Shown: piece after piece, positions 40,923-50,450 of the stretch | Numbering within the stretch: the stretch's first letter is position 1 | Layout of the letters: each line of letters begins with the position of its first letter | DNA from: Micromonospora saelicesensis | Lineage (GTDB): Bacteria > Actinomycetota > Actinomycetes > Mycobacteriales > Micromonosporaceae | Reading direction: 5' to 3' | NCBI RefSeq assembly: GCF_900091575.1 | Contig: NZ_FMCR01000005.1 | Span: 124,001 to 188,000, forward strand | DNA: 64,000 nucleotides | Notes under the pieces: generated by a model | Databases searched by the model: none | What the model saw: the letters and a program-made list of their open reading frames with translations, nothing else | What the model was told of the DNA's origin: nothing | Program-made: the position numbers and the translations under genes

Positions 40923-42611
40923 TCAGCGGGGTGGTCGGAAACTCTTTCGCACCAGCTCCCAGTCGGCTGCGGCCCCGGCCCAGTCCTCGTCCCGGGTGAT
41001 CCAACCCAGCGTCCAGCCCTCGGCACCGAGGACCTCCTGCCGGGCGTGCAGCCATGGGCCGTGCGGCGTCTGCCAACGCAGCTCCCACTCGGCTCCGCCG
41101 TCGCCAGTGGCGAGCCGGATCTCGTCGTACCCCGGCAGGGCGCCCGCCCCGGCCGCCGTCTCGCGGGCGGTCCGTAGAAGCTCCAGGGGATCGGCGGCGC
41201 CGCCCTCTGCGACGCTGAAGGCCCGGCCGGTCGCCGGGTCCTGGAAGCACGCCACCGTGCCGTCGCGGGAGGTCAGCCACGTCGCCGGTACGGAGACCCG
41301 GAAGCCGGCCGTGTCGGCGTGCCAGACCCATCCGGGCGGCGGCCGGAGTTCCTCGCCAGAGGTCGGCGCGCCGGCCTGCACAGGCGATCCGACGACGTCC
41401 GGGCGGACACAGGCGAACGGGGGCGGGGGGACGTTCCGCCCCCTCGGGGGCGGGCCGGGGCCGATCGGCCCGCCGCCGGGCGGGCGGTTCGGCGGCGGGG
41501 AGGACCAGCCGGTGGGGTCGCGAGGCTTGTCGTCGGCGACGGTCAGCGCGGTGGCGACGCCGGCCACGACGGCGACCAGCAGCGCGACGGCGACCACTGC
41601 GACCCGACGCGCGGTACGCCCGGCGGCCGCCGGATCCGGGGCCGGCGTGGGGGAGGCGCCACCGGCTGTGGCCGGGTCGGCCGGGTCGGGCAGCGGGACG
41701 GTGGGGTCCTGGTCGTCAGGGTCGTCCGCCGTGGCGGGCTGGCCAACCAGCCCTGGCACCGGCCCGTCGGCCGAGGGTCGGTCGGTCGCCGACGGCCTGT
41801 CGGCGCGGCCGGTCGCGGCCGTCCTGAGCAACCGGCGGGCCGTCTCGTGGTCGAGGCGCTCGCGGGGGTCGCGGCGCAGCAACCCGTCAAGTAGCGGCGC
41901 GAGCGCCCCGGCGTGCGGGGCAGGGTCCGGCGGGCCGGCGGCCAGCGCGCTCAGGGTGGCCATCGCGGTGCTGCGGGCGTACGGGGACTTCCCCTCCACG
42001 GCGGCGTGCAGGGTCGCCCCGAGCGACCACAGATCGGCGGCGACCGTGGACACGCCCTCGGCGGCCCGCTCGGGAGCCACGTACTGCGGGGAGCCGAAGA
42101 CCATGCCGGGGCGGGTCATCGCGCCGTCGCCGCCGTCGAAGGTGGCCAGCCCGAAGTCGGTGAGCATCACCCGCCCGTCGTGCGCCACGAGCACGTTCTG
42201 CGGTTTGATGTCGCGGTGCAGCACCCCGGCGGTGTGCGCGGCCTGCAACGCGTCGAGCACGGCCAGCCCGATCCGGGCCGCGCGGGCCGGCTCCAGCGGC
42301 CCTTCGGCGTCCACGACGTCCTGCAGGGTGCGGGACGGGACGTACTCCATGACGATCCATGGGCTGCCGTCGACCGCGACGACGTCGTAGAGCCGGACCA
42401 CGGCGGGGTGGTTGAGTCGGGCCGCGGCGCGTGCCTCCCGCATGGTGCGTGAGCGCACCTCGGCCCGTTCGTGATCGGCCAACCAACTCGGTGGAACGAT
42501 CTCCTTGACCGCTACCTCGCGGTGCAGCATCTCGTCGTGGGCGCGCCAGACCCGACCCATGCCCCCGCGACCGACCAGGTCGAGCAGCCGGTACCGACCG
42601 GCGATCAGCAC
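40923..42611 (-). CDS. Membrane receptor Ser/Thr protein kinase, copy 2
   Basis: 562 aa. Glycine loop GRGGMG (14-19), Lys36, LHRDIKPQN, LTDFGLATF and YVAPERA match copy 1 closely. After a longer Pro/Ala-rich linker come a membrane segment (VAVVAVALLVAVVAGVATALTV) and an extracellular domain aligning with copy 1 (GWVWHADTAGFRVSVPATW; Cys in FACVRPDV and VACFQDP). Tandem duplication with divergent linkers. GTG 42611 lies ~10 nt after GAGGAGGAG. Confidence 0.9.
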   Translation of the reverse strand: MLIAGRYRLLDLVGRGGMGRVWRAHDEMLHREVAVKEIVPPSWLADHERAEVRSRTMREARAAARLNHPAVVRLYDVVAVDGSPWIVMEYVPSRTLQDVVDAEGPLEPARAARIGLAVLDALQAAHTAGVLHRDIKPQNVLVAHDGRVMLTDFGLATFDGGDGAMTRPGMVFGSPQYVAPERAAEGVSTVAADLWSLGATLHAAVEGKSPYARSTAMATLSALAAGPPDPAPHAGALAPLLDGLLRRDPRERLDHETARRLLRTAATGRADRPSATDRPSADGPVPGLVGQPATADDPDDQDPTVPLPDPADPATAGGASPTPAPDPAAAGRTARRVAVVAVALLVAVVAGVATALTVADDKPRDPTGWSSPPPNRPPGGGPIGPGPPPRGRNVPPPPFACVRPDVVGSPVQAGAPTSGEELRPPPGWVWHADTAGFRVSVPATWLTSRDGTVACFQDPATGRAFSVAEGGAADPLELLRTARETAAGAGALPGYDEIRLATGDGGAEWELRWQTPHGPWLHARQEVLGAEGWTLGWITRDEDWAGAAADWELVRKSFRPPR

Positions 42612-42694
42612 GTGTGCACGCTCCTCCTCAGCCGCTGTCCGGGCTACACCCTAACCAGCGCATCGGAAGTCACCTATCGGTCGTCCGACTCGGC

Positions 42695-44032
42695 TCAGCA
42701 GGCGGCGTGGTCGGCGGCGGCGGCGAGCAGGTTCCCTTCCGGGATGGCGATCCGGGTCCGCCCGCCGCTCAGTCGGGCGGCGGCGCGTCGGGCCTGCACG
42801 GGGCCGTGTTCGCGACGAGCGGTGGCGTAGCTGGCGGCGGTGCGGGCCGCGATGGTGGCCCAGCCGTACCGCTCGCCGACCATCGTGCGGGCCCGGCGGG
42901 CCAGCCGTCGGGCGAAGACCTCGTCGCCGAGCAGTTGGCCGACCGCGCCGGCGAGCGCGTCCGGGTCGCTGTGCGGGAAGGTCACCCCGGTCACGCCGGA
43001 TTCGACGATCTCGGCGAGGCCGCCGGTACGGGCCACGGCGAGGGGCGCCCCGGCGGCCGCCGCCTCCAGCGCCACCATGCCGAACGGCTCGTAGAGGCTG
43101 GGCACCACTGTCGCGTCGGTGGCGCCGAGCATCGCCGGTAGTTGGTTGGAGTCGAGGAACCCGGTGAACCGGACGGTCGAGCTGAGGGCCAGTCGTCGCG
43201 CCTCCGCCTCCAACTCGGTGCGGTAGGGGCCGTCGCCGGCGATCACGACGCGCAGCCCCGGGTGTCGTTCGCGCAGCCGGGGTACGGCGTGCACCAGGTG
43301 CTGGACGCCCTTCTCGTAGACCAGCCGCCCGGCGTACCCGACCAACGGGCCGTCCCCGGCGAACCGTGCCCGGGCCGACGCGACCGCTCGGGGGCGGGCC
43401 CGCCAGGCCCGGTCGTCGACCCCGTTGGGCACCACGTCGACCTGGGCGGTCGGTACGTCGAACAGTGTGGTCACCTGATCGCGCATGTACCCGGAGCAGG
43501 TGATCACCCGGATGGATGAGCTGCTGAGCCAGTGCTCGACGCCGTGGATGGTGCGGTTCATCTCCTCCGGCAGCCAGCCCTGGTGCCGGCCGGCCTCGGT
43601 GGCGTGCATGGTGGTGACCAGGGGGAGGTCCAGGTGCTCGGCGAGGGTGACGGCCGTGTGGGCGACGAGCCAGTCGTGGGCGTGGATGACGTCGTAGGAG
43701 CCGGCCTCGGTGGCGCGCAGGGCGGTGCGGGTGAGGGTGTGGTTGAAGGCCATCGTCCAGGCCAGCAGCGAGTTGGTGGCGAGGGGGAAGGTGACCGGGT
43801 CCTCGGGGGCGCGCAGGATGCGTACGCCGTCGGCGTACTCCTCCAGGGGTGCGCCGTCGCTGTGGCGGGTGACGACGGTGACCTCGTGGCCGGCGGCGGC
43901 GAGGGCGACGGAGAGGGCGTGCACGTGTCGACCGAGACCGCCGACGAGCACCGGCGGGTACTCCCAGGAGAGCATCAGCACCCGCAGCTGTCGGGCGGGG
44001 TTGATGTCGATCACGTGGGCATCGAGTGACAT
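42695..44032 (-). CDS. GT4-type glycosyltransferase (alpha-glucan/GlgA-like)
   Basis: 445 aa, GT-B fold. LMLSWEYPPVLVGGLGRHVHAL (near 18) is the acceptor-side glycine loop, VIHAHDWLVAHTA (near 115), GRLVYEKGVQHLV (near 254) and PSLYEPFGMVALEAAAAG (near 325) the donor site with the E-x7-E motif. It resembles glycogen synthase/MshA-like GT4 enzymes. Next to a debranching enzyme it likely extends an alpha-glucan or maltosyl acceptor. AAGGGGG precedes ATG 44032. Confidence 0.83.
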   Translation of the reverse strand: MSLDAHVIDINPARQLRVLMLSWEYPPVLVGGLGRHVHALSVALAAAGHEVTVVTRHSDGAPLEEYADGVRILRAPEDPVTFPLATNSLLAWTMAFNHTLTRTALRATEAGSYDVIHAHDWLVAHTAVTLAEHLDLPLVTTMHATEAGRHQGWLPEEMNRTIHGVEHWLSSSSIRVITCSGYMRDQVTTLFDVPTAQVDVVPNGVDDRAWRARPRAVASARARFAGDGPLVGYAGRLVYEKGVQHLVHAVPRLRERHPGLRVVIAGDGPYRTELEAEARRLALSSTVRFTGFLDSNQLPAMLGATDATVVPSLYEPFGMVALEAAAAGAPLAVARTGGLAEIVESGVTGVTFPHSDPDALAGAVGQLLGDEVFARRLARRARTMVGERYGWATIAARTAASYATARREHGPVQARRAAARLSGGRTRIAIPEGNLLAAAADHAAC

Positions 44033-44168
44033 GCGGCCCCCTTTGAGTTGTCCCCGGGCGCGCGCCGACCGACACCGAATCGATGTCGCCGTCGCGTCTG
44101 GATCGAGGCCAATCCTGCCGGGATCGCGATAACCAGCGGCGACACCACCGTTGCGGTCGTGTAAAGCG

Positions 44169-46112
44169 CTACTGGCTCTTTCGCCGCACCCGCAGCAGCT
44201 CGGCCACCGACCATGCCTGGAACGGGCACCCGGTAGCGGTGTGCGGCGCGAGGCCATCGGCCGTCTCGCTCACCGAGCCTAACCCAAATTCCATCAAATG
44301 GGACTCAATGCCAACGAATACGTCATCGACGGACATCTTCCCCCGCCGGGCGGCGTCCACGTACGGGCCGAGCAACCACGGCCAGACCGTGCCCTGGTGG
44401 TAGCCCCCGTCCCGGTCGGCCGGGCCGCCCCGGTGCCGGCCCACGAACTCCGTGGAATCCGGGGCCAGACTGCGCGGCCCGAGCGGGGTGAGCAGCCCGC
44501 CCCCGACCCGTCGCAGCGTCGCCTCGTCCGGCTCCATCGGCGCGTACGGCAGCGACCAGGCCAGCAGCTGGTTGGGGCGCAACGCGTCGTCGTCGTGCAG
44601 GGCGGCACCACCCAACGGGTACGCCGGCGCGGGCGCGTCCAGCACGTCGTGCAGCCAGCCGGTCGGGGCCGGGAACCGCTCCCGGAACGAGGCGGTGGCC
44701 TGCCGGTGGCGTCGCCACAGCTCGTCGGCGTCCTGCCCGGCCAGCTCGGTCAGCTCCGCGAGCCCGGCCAGCCCGTTGATCCACAACGCGTTGACCTCGA
44801 CCGGCTTGCCGGTCCGCGGGGTGACGGGCACCCCGTACACCCGGGCGTCCATCCAGGTCAGCGCGGTGCCGGCCGCGCCCTGGGTGAGCAGCCCGTCGGC
44901 CGGGTCGACCCGGATCCCGTACCGGGTGCCGGCGGTGTGGGCGTCGATCACGGCGCGCAACGCGGGCAGCAGCTCGTCGCCGAGGTCGGTGTCGCCGGTG
45001 ACGGTGACGTGCCGGCTCACCGCGTGCAGGAACCACAGCGTGCCGTCGACGGTGTTGTACTCCACCCGACCGGTGTCGGCCGTGTTGGCGAGCATCCCCT
45101 CCGACAGCGTCGCCGCGTACGCCCGCAGCAGTTCCCGGCCCTCGTCGGCGCGAGCCGTGCAGAGGAACAACCCCTCGTACGAGATCATCGTGTCCCGCGA
45201 CCACGCCCCGAACCACGGGTAGCCGGCCACCACGTCCACCGCCGCCTGGTTGGTGCGCACCACGAACGCGTCGGCGGCCAGCGCCAGGGTGGCGTCCACG
45301 TCGTCGGCTGGCTTCGCCGTCGCGACCACCCGCCGGTTGCGTCGCCTCGCGGTGGCCACGATCTCCGTGGCCGGCGGCGGCTCCTCGTCGAGTCGACCGG
45401 CCCAGGCCCGCACCGACACCGTGTCGCCGGGGCGTTCCAGCTCACCGGAGAAGCGGCCCGCGTACCAGAGGTCCTCGTCCGGGTGCAGCCCCCGGTTGGC
45501 CTCCTCGCGGTGGTGCACGCCCAGCCACCACTGCCCCTCGGGCGCCCAGCCCGGGCCGGCGAGCCGGTACGCGCCCTCGACCACCGCGCCGTCGGCCACT
45601 GCCTCGACCTGCGGGATCGGGCCGTCGGCCCGCCGTTCGCCGTGCGCGTCGCGCCAGGTGCAGGCGGCCGACAGCTCCAGCCGGACCGGACCACCGGCGA
45701 CCAGCCGGTGCACCACCGCGACGCAGGAACGGCCGGGCAGCATGGCCAGCTCCCGTTCGATCACCACCGCGCCGATCCGCCACCGCCACCGGGGTAGCCC
45801 GTCGACCAGGTCGAAGCGCTCCAACAGCTCGAAGCCGCGCGGGTCCACGTCGCCGGAGGCCCACTCGTGCGCGCCGAGGCGCACCCGCGCGCCGGACGGC
45901 AGGGTGACCGCCGGATCGAGGCTGACCAGTCCCACCTGGCGGGACGCCGGCGTTTCGCCGGGAACCACCAACAAACCGTGGTAGCGACGTGTCCGCAGCC
46001 CGCCGACGGTGCCCATCGCATAGCCGCCGAGGCCGTCGGGGACCAGCCACTCCCGGCTGGCAGCGCTGGTCAGGTCGCCGCAGATCTGCGGGCCGAAGTG
46101 AATGTCGATCAA
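44169..46112 (-). CDS. Glycogen debranching enzyme (amylo-alpha-1,6-glucosidase)
   Basis: 647 aa. LVPDGLGGYAMGTVGGLRTRRYHGLLV (near 22-48) is the N-terminal signature of prokaryotic GDE; GYPWFGAWSRDTMISYEGL (near 293) and the (alpha/alpha)6 barrel with GGYHQGTVWPWLLGP (near 575) hold the catalytic acids. It removes alpha-1,6 branches from glycogen-type polymers. The start is probably TTG 46112, with GGAGG 4 nt upstream. Divergent from a large hydrolase gene across 42 bp. Confidence 0.87.
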   Translation of the reverse strand: MIDIHFGPQICGDLTSAASREWLVPDGLGGYAMGTVGGLRTRRYHGLLVVPGETPASRQVGLVSLDPAVTLPSGARVRLGAHEWASGDVDPRGFELLERFDLVDGLPRWRWRIGAVVIERELAMLPGRSCVAVVHRLVAGGPVRLELSAACTWRDAHGERRADGPIPQVEAVADGAVVEGAYRLAGPGWAPEGQWWLGVHHREEANRGLHPDEDLWYAGRFSGELERPGDTVSVRAWAGRLDEEPPPATEIVATARRRNRRVVATAKPADDVDATLALAADAFVVRTNQAAVDVVAGYPWFGAWSRDTMISYEGLFLCTARADEGRELLRAYAATLSEGMLANTADTGRVEYNTVDGTLWFLHAVSRHVTVTGDTDLGDELLPALRAVIDAHTAGTRYGIRVDPADGLLTQGAAGTALTWMDARVYGVPVTPRTGKPVEVNALWINGLAGLAELTELAGQDADELWRRHRQATASFRERFPAPTGWLHDVLDAPAPAYPLGGAALHDDDALRPNQLLAWSLPYAPMEPDEATLRRVGGGLLTPLGPRSLAPDSTEFVGRHRGGPADRDGGYHQGTVWPWLLGPYVDAARRGKMSVDDVFVGIESHLMEFGLGSVSETADGLAPHTATGCPFQAWSVAELLRVRRKSQ

Positions 46113-46154
46113 CTTTCCTCCACCGGCGGCGGGGTGTAACACGCCACGACGAGA

Positions 46155-48863
46155 ATGGCCGCTGTGGTCAAGTACCGCGGCGACGTCAAAGATGTGCACG
46201 TGATCACTGACCGATCGTCCTCCGACGCCTCGCCACCCGACGCTGAGCGGCTCCGGCTCGCCCAGGCCGACTCGGGGGAGCAGGACTGGCGTGCATGGGG
46301 TCCCTATCTGTCCGAACGGGCGTGGGGGACGGTACGGGAGGACTACAGCGAGCACGGTACGGCCTGGGACTACTTCCCGCATGACCACGCGCGGTCCAGA
46401 GCCTACCGGTGGAATGAAGACGGGATGGCCGGCGTCTGCGACGAACGACAGACCTTCGCGTTCGCCCTGGCCCTCTGGAACGGCAAGGACCCGATCCTCA
46501 AGGAGCGGATGTTCGGCCTCGGCGGCGACGGCGGCAACCACGGCGAGGACGTCAAGGAGTACTGGTGGTACGAGGACTCCACACCCACCCACTCCTGGAT
46601 GCGCTGGCGCTACCACTACCCGCAGGCCGCCTTCCCGTACGACGAACTCGTCGCGGTGAACGCGTTGCGCGGCCGCGACGACACCGAGTACGAGCTGGTG
46701 GACACCGGGATCTTCGACGACGACCGGTACTGGGCGGTGACCGTCGACTACGCCAAGGCGTCCCCGACCGACCTCTGCATGGTGGTGACCGTCGCCAACC
46801 GGGGCGACCAGGCGGCCACCCTGCACGTCCTGCCCACCCTGTGGTTCCGTAACACCTGGTCCTGGGGCCTGCCCGGCGGCGACCGGATCCCCCGGCTGAC
46901 CGGCCAGGGCACCCGGCTCGTCGGCGAGCACCGGGTGCTCGGCCAACTGCTGCTGGAGGGCGACGGCGGCCCGGTGCCGCTGCTCTGCGACAACGACACC
47001 AACGCCGAACGGCTCTGGGGCCTGCCCGGCCGCTCCCCGTACCCGAAGGACGGCATCAACGACCACGTCGTCAACGGCGCGGCCACCGTCAACCCGGCCC
47101 GGGAGGGCACCAAGGGCGCGCTGCACTACGTGCTCGACGTGCCGGCCGGCGGGCAGCGCCAGATCCGGCTGCGGCTGACCCGCACCGCGTCGCCGCCGGC
47201 CGCCGCGCCGCCGCCCCCGGCCGACCTCAGCGACGGCTTCGAGGCCGTGGTGTGGGCGCGGCGGGCCGAGGCGAACCGGTTCTTCGCCGGAGTGATCCCG
47301 CCGGCCGCCACACCCGACGAGGCGCTGGTCGCCCGGCAGGCCATCGCCGGACTGATGTGGGGCAAGCAGTTCTACCACTTCGACGTCAAACGCTGGCTCG
47401 AAGGCGACCCGGGTTCGACCCCGCCGCCGGCCGGACGTCGACACGGGCGCAACAGCGCCTGGTGGCACATGACCAGCTTCGACGTCATCTCCATGCCTGA
47501 CCCGTGGGAATACCCCTGGTACGCGGCCTGGGACCTGGCCTTCCACTGCGTGAGCATCGCCCGGGTCGACCCGGGCTTCGCCAAGGAGCAGATCCTGCTC
47601 CTGCTCCGCGAGTGGTACCTGCACCCCAACGGGCAGATCCCGGCGTACGAGTGGGCGTTCGGCGACGTGAACCCGCCGGTGCACGCGTGGGCGGCGCTGA
47701 AGGTGTTCGAGATCGACGGCGGCCGGGACTACGAGTTCCTGGCCCGGGTGATGCACAAGCTGCTGCTCAACTTCACCTGGTGGGTCAACCGCAAGGACAC
47801 CGGCGGCAACAACGTCTTCGAGGGCGGCTTCCTCGGGCTGGACAACGTCGGGCCGTTCGACCGCTCGGCGGCGCTGCCGGTCGCCGGGGTGCTGGAGCAG
47901 TCCGATGGCACCGGCTGGATGGGCATGTACGCGCTCAACCTGCTGGACATGGCGATCGTGCTCGCCGAACACGACCGGACCTGGGTGGACACCGCCACCA
48001 AGTTCTTCGAGCACTTCGCCTACATCGCCGCCGCCGCGTACGAGCAGGGGTTGTGGGACGAGGAGGACGCCTTCTTCTACGACGTGCTGCGCCTCGCCGA
48101 CGGCACGAAGGTGCCGCTGAAGGTCCGCTCCGTCGTCGGGCTGCTGCCGTTGGCCGCCACCACCCGGCTCACCGCCCGGACCCTGCACCACCTACCGGAG
48201 TTGGGCGCCCGGCTGCGCTGGTTCCTCACCAACCGCCCGGAGTACGCCCAGGTGATCGGCACCCGCCGACTGGGCCCCGACGGCCGGCAGCAGCGACTGC
48301 TGTCCATGGTCGGCCCGGAGCAGGTGGTCCGCCTGCTCGCCCGGATGCTCGACCCGGACGAGTTCCTCTCCGACTTCGGCCTCCGTACGCTGTCCCGCGC
48401 GCACCTGGACAAGCCGTTCTCGGTCACCCTCGGCGGGCAGGAGTTCTCCGTCGGCTACGAACCGGCCGAATCGACCAGTGGACTGTTCGGGGGCAACTCG
48501 AACTGGCGCGGTCCGATCTGGATGCCGACGAACTTCCTGCTGATCAGCGCGCTGCGCGACTATGCGGCGTTCTTCGGCGACGACCTCCAGGTGGAGTACC
48601 CGACCCGCTCCGGGGTGAAGCACACCCTGGACGAGATCGCCGACGACCTCTCCGCCCGGCTGATCTCGCTGTTCACCCAGGACGACTGGGGTCGGCGGCC
48701 GATCTACGGTGCCGCTCAGATGTTCCAGACCCACCCGGACTGGCGCGACCTGATCGCCTTCCCCGAGTACTTCCACGGCGACAACGGGGCCGGCCTTGGC
48801 GCCTGGCACCAGACCGGCTGGACGGCCCTGGTAGCCGACCTGATCCTCACCCTGCGCCGCTGA
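46155..48863 (+). CDS. Large (alpha/alpha)6-barrel glucosidase, GH63/MGH1-like
   Basis: ~902 aa, no signal peptide. The N-terminal half has WGPYLSERAWGTVREDY and YFPHDHARSRAYRWNEDGMAG; the C-terminal barrel has WYAAWDLAFHCVSIARVDP (near 455), NGQIPAYEWAFGDVNPPVHAWA (near 492-513) and FGGNSNWRGPIWMPTNFLL (near 777), as in GH63-type glucosidases. Probable alpha-glucosidase on glucan or mannosylglycerate-type substrates. The start is not certain; GTG 46194 and 46200 are in frame and none has a good ribosome site. Confidence 0.83.
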   Translation: MAAVVKYRGDVKDVHVITDRSSSDASPPDAERLRLAQADSGEQDWRAWGPYLSERAWGTVREDYSEHGTAWDYFPHDHARSRAYRWNEDGMAGVCDERQTFAFALALWNGKDPILKERMFGLGGDGGNHGEDVKEYWWYEDSTPTHSWMRWRYHYPQAAFPYDELVAVNALRGRDDTEYELVDTGIFDDDRYWAVTVDYAKASPTDLCMVVTVANRGDQAATLHVLPTLWFRNTWSWGLPGGDRIPRLTGQGTRLVGEHRVLGQLLLEGDGGPVPLLCDNDTNAERLWGLPGRSPYPKDGINDHVVNGAATVNPAREGTKGALHYVLDVPAGGQRQIRLRLTRTASPPAAAPPPPADLSDGFEAVVWARRAEANRFFAGVIPPAATPDEALVARQAIAGLMWGKQFYHFDVKRWLEGDPGSTPPPAGRRHGRNSAWWHMTSFDVISMPDPWEYPWYAAWDLAFHCVSIARVDPGFAKEQILLLLREWYLHPNGQIPAYEWAFGDVNPPVHAWAALKVFEIDGGRDYEFLARVMHKLLLNFTWWVNRKDTGGNNVFEGGFLGLDNVGPFDRSAALPVAGVLEQSDGTGWMGMYALNLLDMAIVLAEHDRTWVDTATKFFEHFAYIAAAAYEQGLWDEEDAFFYDVLRLADGTKVPLKVRSVVGLLPLAATTRLTARTLHHLPELGARLRWFLTNRPEYAQVIGTRRLGPDGRQQRLLSMVGPEQVVRLLARMLDPDEFLSDFGLRTLSRAHLDKPFSVTLGGQEFSVGYEPAESTSGLFGGNSNWRGPIWMPTNFLLISALRDYAAFFGDDLQVEYPTRSGVKHTLDEIADDLSARLISLFTQDDWGRRPIYGAAQMFQTHPDWRDLIAFPEYFHGDNGAGLGAWHQTGWTALVADLILTLRR

Positions 48864-48879
48864 CCCCGCCCGCCCTCGC

Positions 48880-48897
48880 CCCGCCCTTGCGGGCGGG
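48880..48897. terminator. Terminator hairpin after the GH63-like gene
   Basis: CCCGCCC-TTGC-GGGCGGG is a perfect 7-bp stem 17 bp after the stop codon. Confidence 0.6.
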
Positions 48898-48928
48898 CCC
48901 GAGTCCGCCCGCCTCTGCGCCTCGTCGG

Positions 48929-49007
48929 CATGATCGCGCTCGATCCAGGTTGTAGTGGCATCGCCGGCGTCGGGAGGCCACTCGATCCTGGATCGAGCAC
49001 GATCATG
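48929..49007. repeat. Dispersed inverted-repeat element, copy B (79 bp)
   Basis: It begins CATGATCGCGCTCGATCCAG and ends CTGGATCGAGCACGATCATG, inverted repeats of each other with one mismatch. The inner part (TTGTAGTGGCATC...GGCCACTCGATC) also shows complementarity. Same family as 14078-14154. Near 49000 the arm contains ATCCTGGATCGAG, identical to copy A. Confidence 0.75.
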
Positions 49008-49142
49008 TCGGTCGACGGAGGCAGCACCACCCTCGGTGCTCGCCGACAACTAGCTAGCGCCCTGCGAGACACTTCCTCGGTTGAACCGACAGAGCGGACC
49101 AAGCGCCCCATGGATACCTCGACAGCATTACAGCTGCTCGAA

Positions 49143-50033
49143 CTATTCGGTGAGCACCTTCACGGTGTCTGCTAGTCCGTCGTTCCGGTTGATGCCGACG
49201 AAGAATTCGCTCCCCACGTGGGTGACATCTTCGATCTCATCGACCAAGTTGTTGCCCGGAATTCCGATGTCACTCTCCACATCGCCTCCAGACCAGTTGT
49301 ACTGGTACACCCAATTCCACCCGGTAGCGGGCGTTGAGGTGTTGATCGACTTGGTGTTCCAGATATAGTTCTCTGAGCAGTCAATGCCTTGGTCGGAACG
49401 ATTATCGTGACTCGTCAGATTGCTCTTCACCAGCGTCCATCCGCTCGTAAGCGCGCCGGCGCCGGGATGGGTCCACAGGCTACCCAACCGTCGGGCAGCA
49501 TATTTGCCGGCTCCGCCGGCGGCCGTAGCGCTGTAGCAGAGACCGCTGATGTTGCCTATCGGTAGACGCACTTCCCCGGCTGTGCCAATAGATCCGTCGG
49601 CGTTCAGGCGCACGATTGTCACCTTGTCGCTCAGAAACGCGGATTGGCTCCCCTGGGTAGCAATCAGGGCCGGGCCCTGGCCCAGATAGTTCGCGTTGTA
49701 GGCGAGGTCGTTACCGTGGCCGAGTGTGGGTATGGGCGTTGGTGCCCCGGCGCAGACCCAGCTGGTGCCGTCCCAGGTTGAGCCGTCGCGCAACCACCTG
49801 GACAGGACGGGTTCCGCGCCGGCCGCCTTGGTGAAAATGATGTAAAGCTGGCCGCCTGGCCCTGCCACCATGCCTTGCATGACCGTGCGACCGTCCTTGC
49901 ACGCACTGCTGTTCGGGATGTTCAGCCGTTCCGCCCCGCTCCTGTCCGTAGCAGCGTAGGCAGATGCCGCTGGGGCGATAGCGATTCCAGCTGAGAGTGC
50001 GAGCACGGTCGCGACGCTCGATAGTTTCTTCAA
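49143..50033 (-). CDS. Secreted protein of unknown function, 296 aa
   Basis: A Sec signal peptide (MKKLSSVATVLALSAGIAIA, then ASAYA before cleavage near residue 28) precedes a mature part with repeated short beta-like units (GQLYIIFTKAAGAEPVLSRW, GPALIATQGSQSAFLSDKVT, GNISGLCYSATAAG), suggesting a beta-propeller. Four Cys are present. GC is visibly lower than in neighbours, with many A/T third positions, so recent acquisition is plausible. The TTG start follows GAGGAGAG by 8-9 nt. No family recognised. Confidence 0.75.
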   Translation of the reverse strand: MKKLSSVATVLALSAGIAIAPAASAYAATDRSGAERLNIPNSSACKDGRTVMQGMVAGPGGQLYIIFTKAAGAEPVLSRWLRDGSTWDGTSWVCAGAPTPIPTLGHGNDLAYNANYLGQGPALIATQGSQSAFLSDKVTIVRLNADGSIGTAGEVRLPIGNISGLCYSATAAGGAGKYAARRLGSLWTHPGAGALTSGWTLVKSNLTSHDNRSDQGIDCSENYIWNTKSINTSTPATGWNWVYQYNWSGGDVESDIGIPGNNLVDEIEDVTHVGSEFFVGINRNDGLADTVKVLTE

Positions 50034-50450
50034 TTCGGTGTCTCTCCTCTACGGGTAAGGCGAGGGGAGAGTATCAGTTGATGTCGACGTGTCTATGCCA
50101 CCTGTGTCGTGGTGGCGAACCGGGCCTCGCCTGCTGCTTGGCCTCGATGATTCGCGCTGGGGGTGGGCCCCTTCGCCCGGCAGCCGCTGTGGTGTGTTGC
50201 CGCCGCACGTGCCCGCTACCGGCGTACCGGTAGCTGCGGCGTCGAGCCTTGGTGCGATCCTCCGTAACCAGCCCGAGCACGCTGCTGATGTGCCGGTGGT
50301 GCTGGCCCGACGTACCCGGCGGCGCTGAAGGTCGCCGCAGCGCACGGGTATCGAACGATCGTGTTTGGCACGCATGGTCGCGCTCGATCAATGTTGTAGC
50401 GGTCAGGTGGTGACCACGCCGAGCTTGATCAGGCTGACGCGGGGCACCAT
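50034..50450. other. Gene-free stretch with a partial copy of the dispersed repeat
   Basis: No gene is supported in 417 bp. A frame at 50089-50328 is open but has atypical composition and no recognisable motif. The left arm of the 79-bp element appears at 50373-50402. Confidence 0.5.
50373..50402. repeat. Dispersed element, copy C (left arm only, degraded)
   Basis: CATGGTCGCGCTCGATCA followed by ATGTTGTAGCGG matches the left arm of copy B at most positions. The right arm is not recognisable. Confidence 0.55.

Noticed and set aside
44169..48191. A 1340-codon open frame on the minus strand
   Set aside because: Only its first-named part, 44169-46112, encodes a recognisable debranching enzyme; the rest is antisense to the GH63-like gene and open only because of GC-rich codon bias.
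50089..50328. 79-codon plus-strand gene
   Set aside because: No ribosome site, no motif and Trp/Pro/Arg-rich composition; possibly a remnant.
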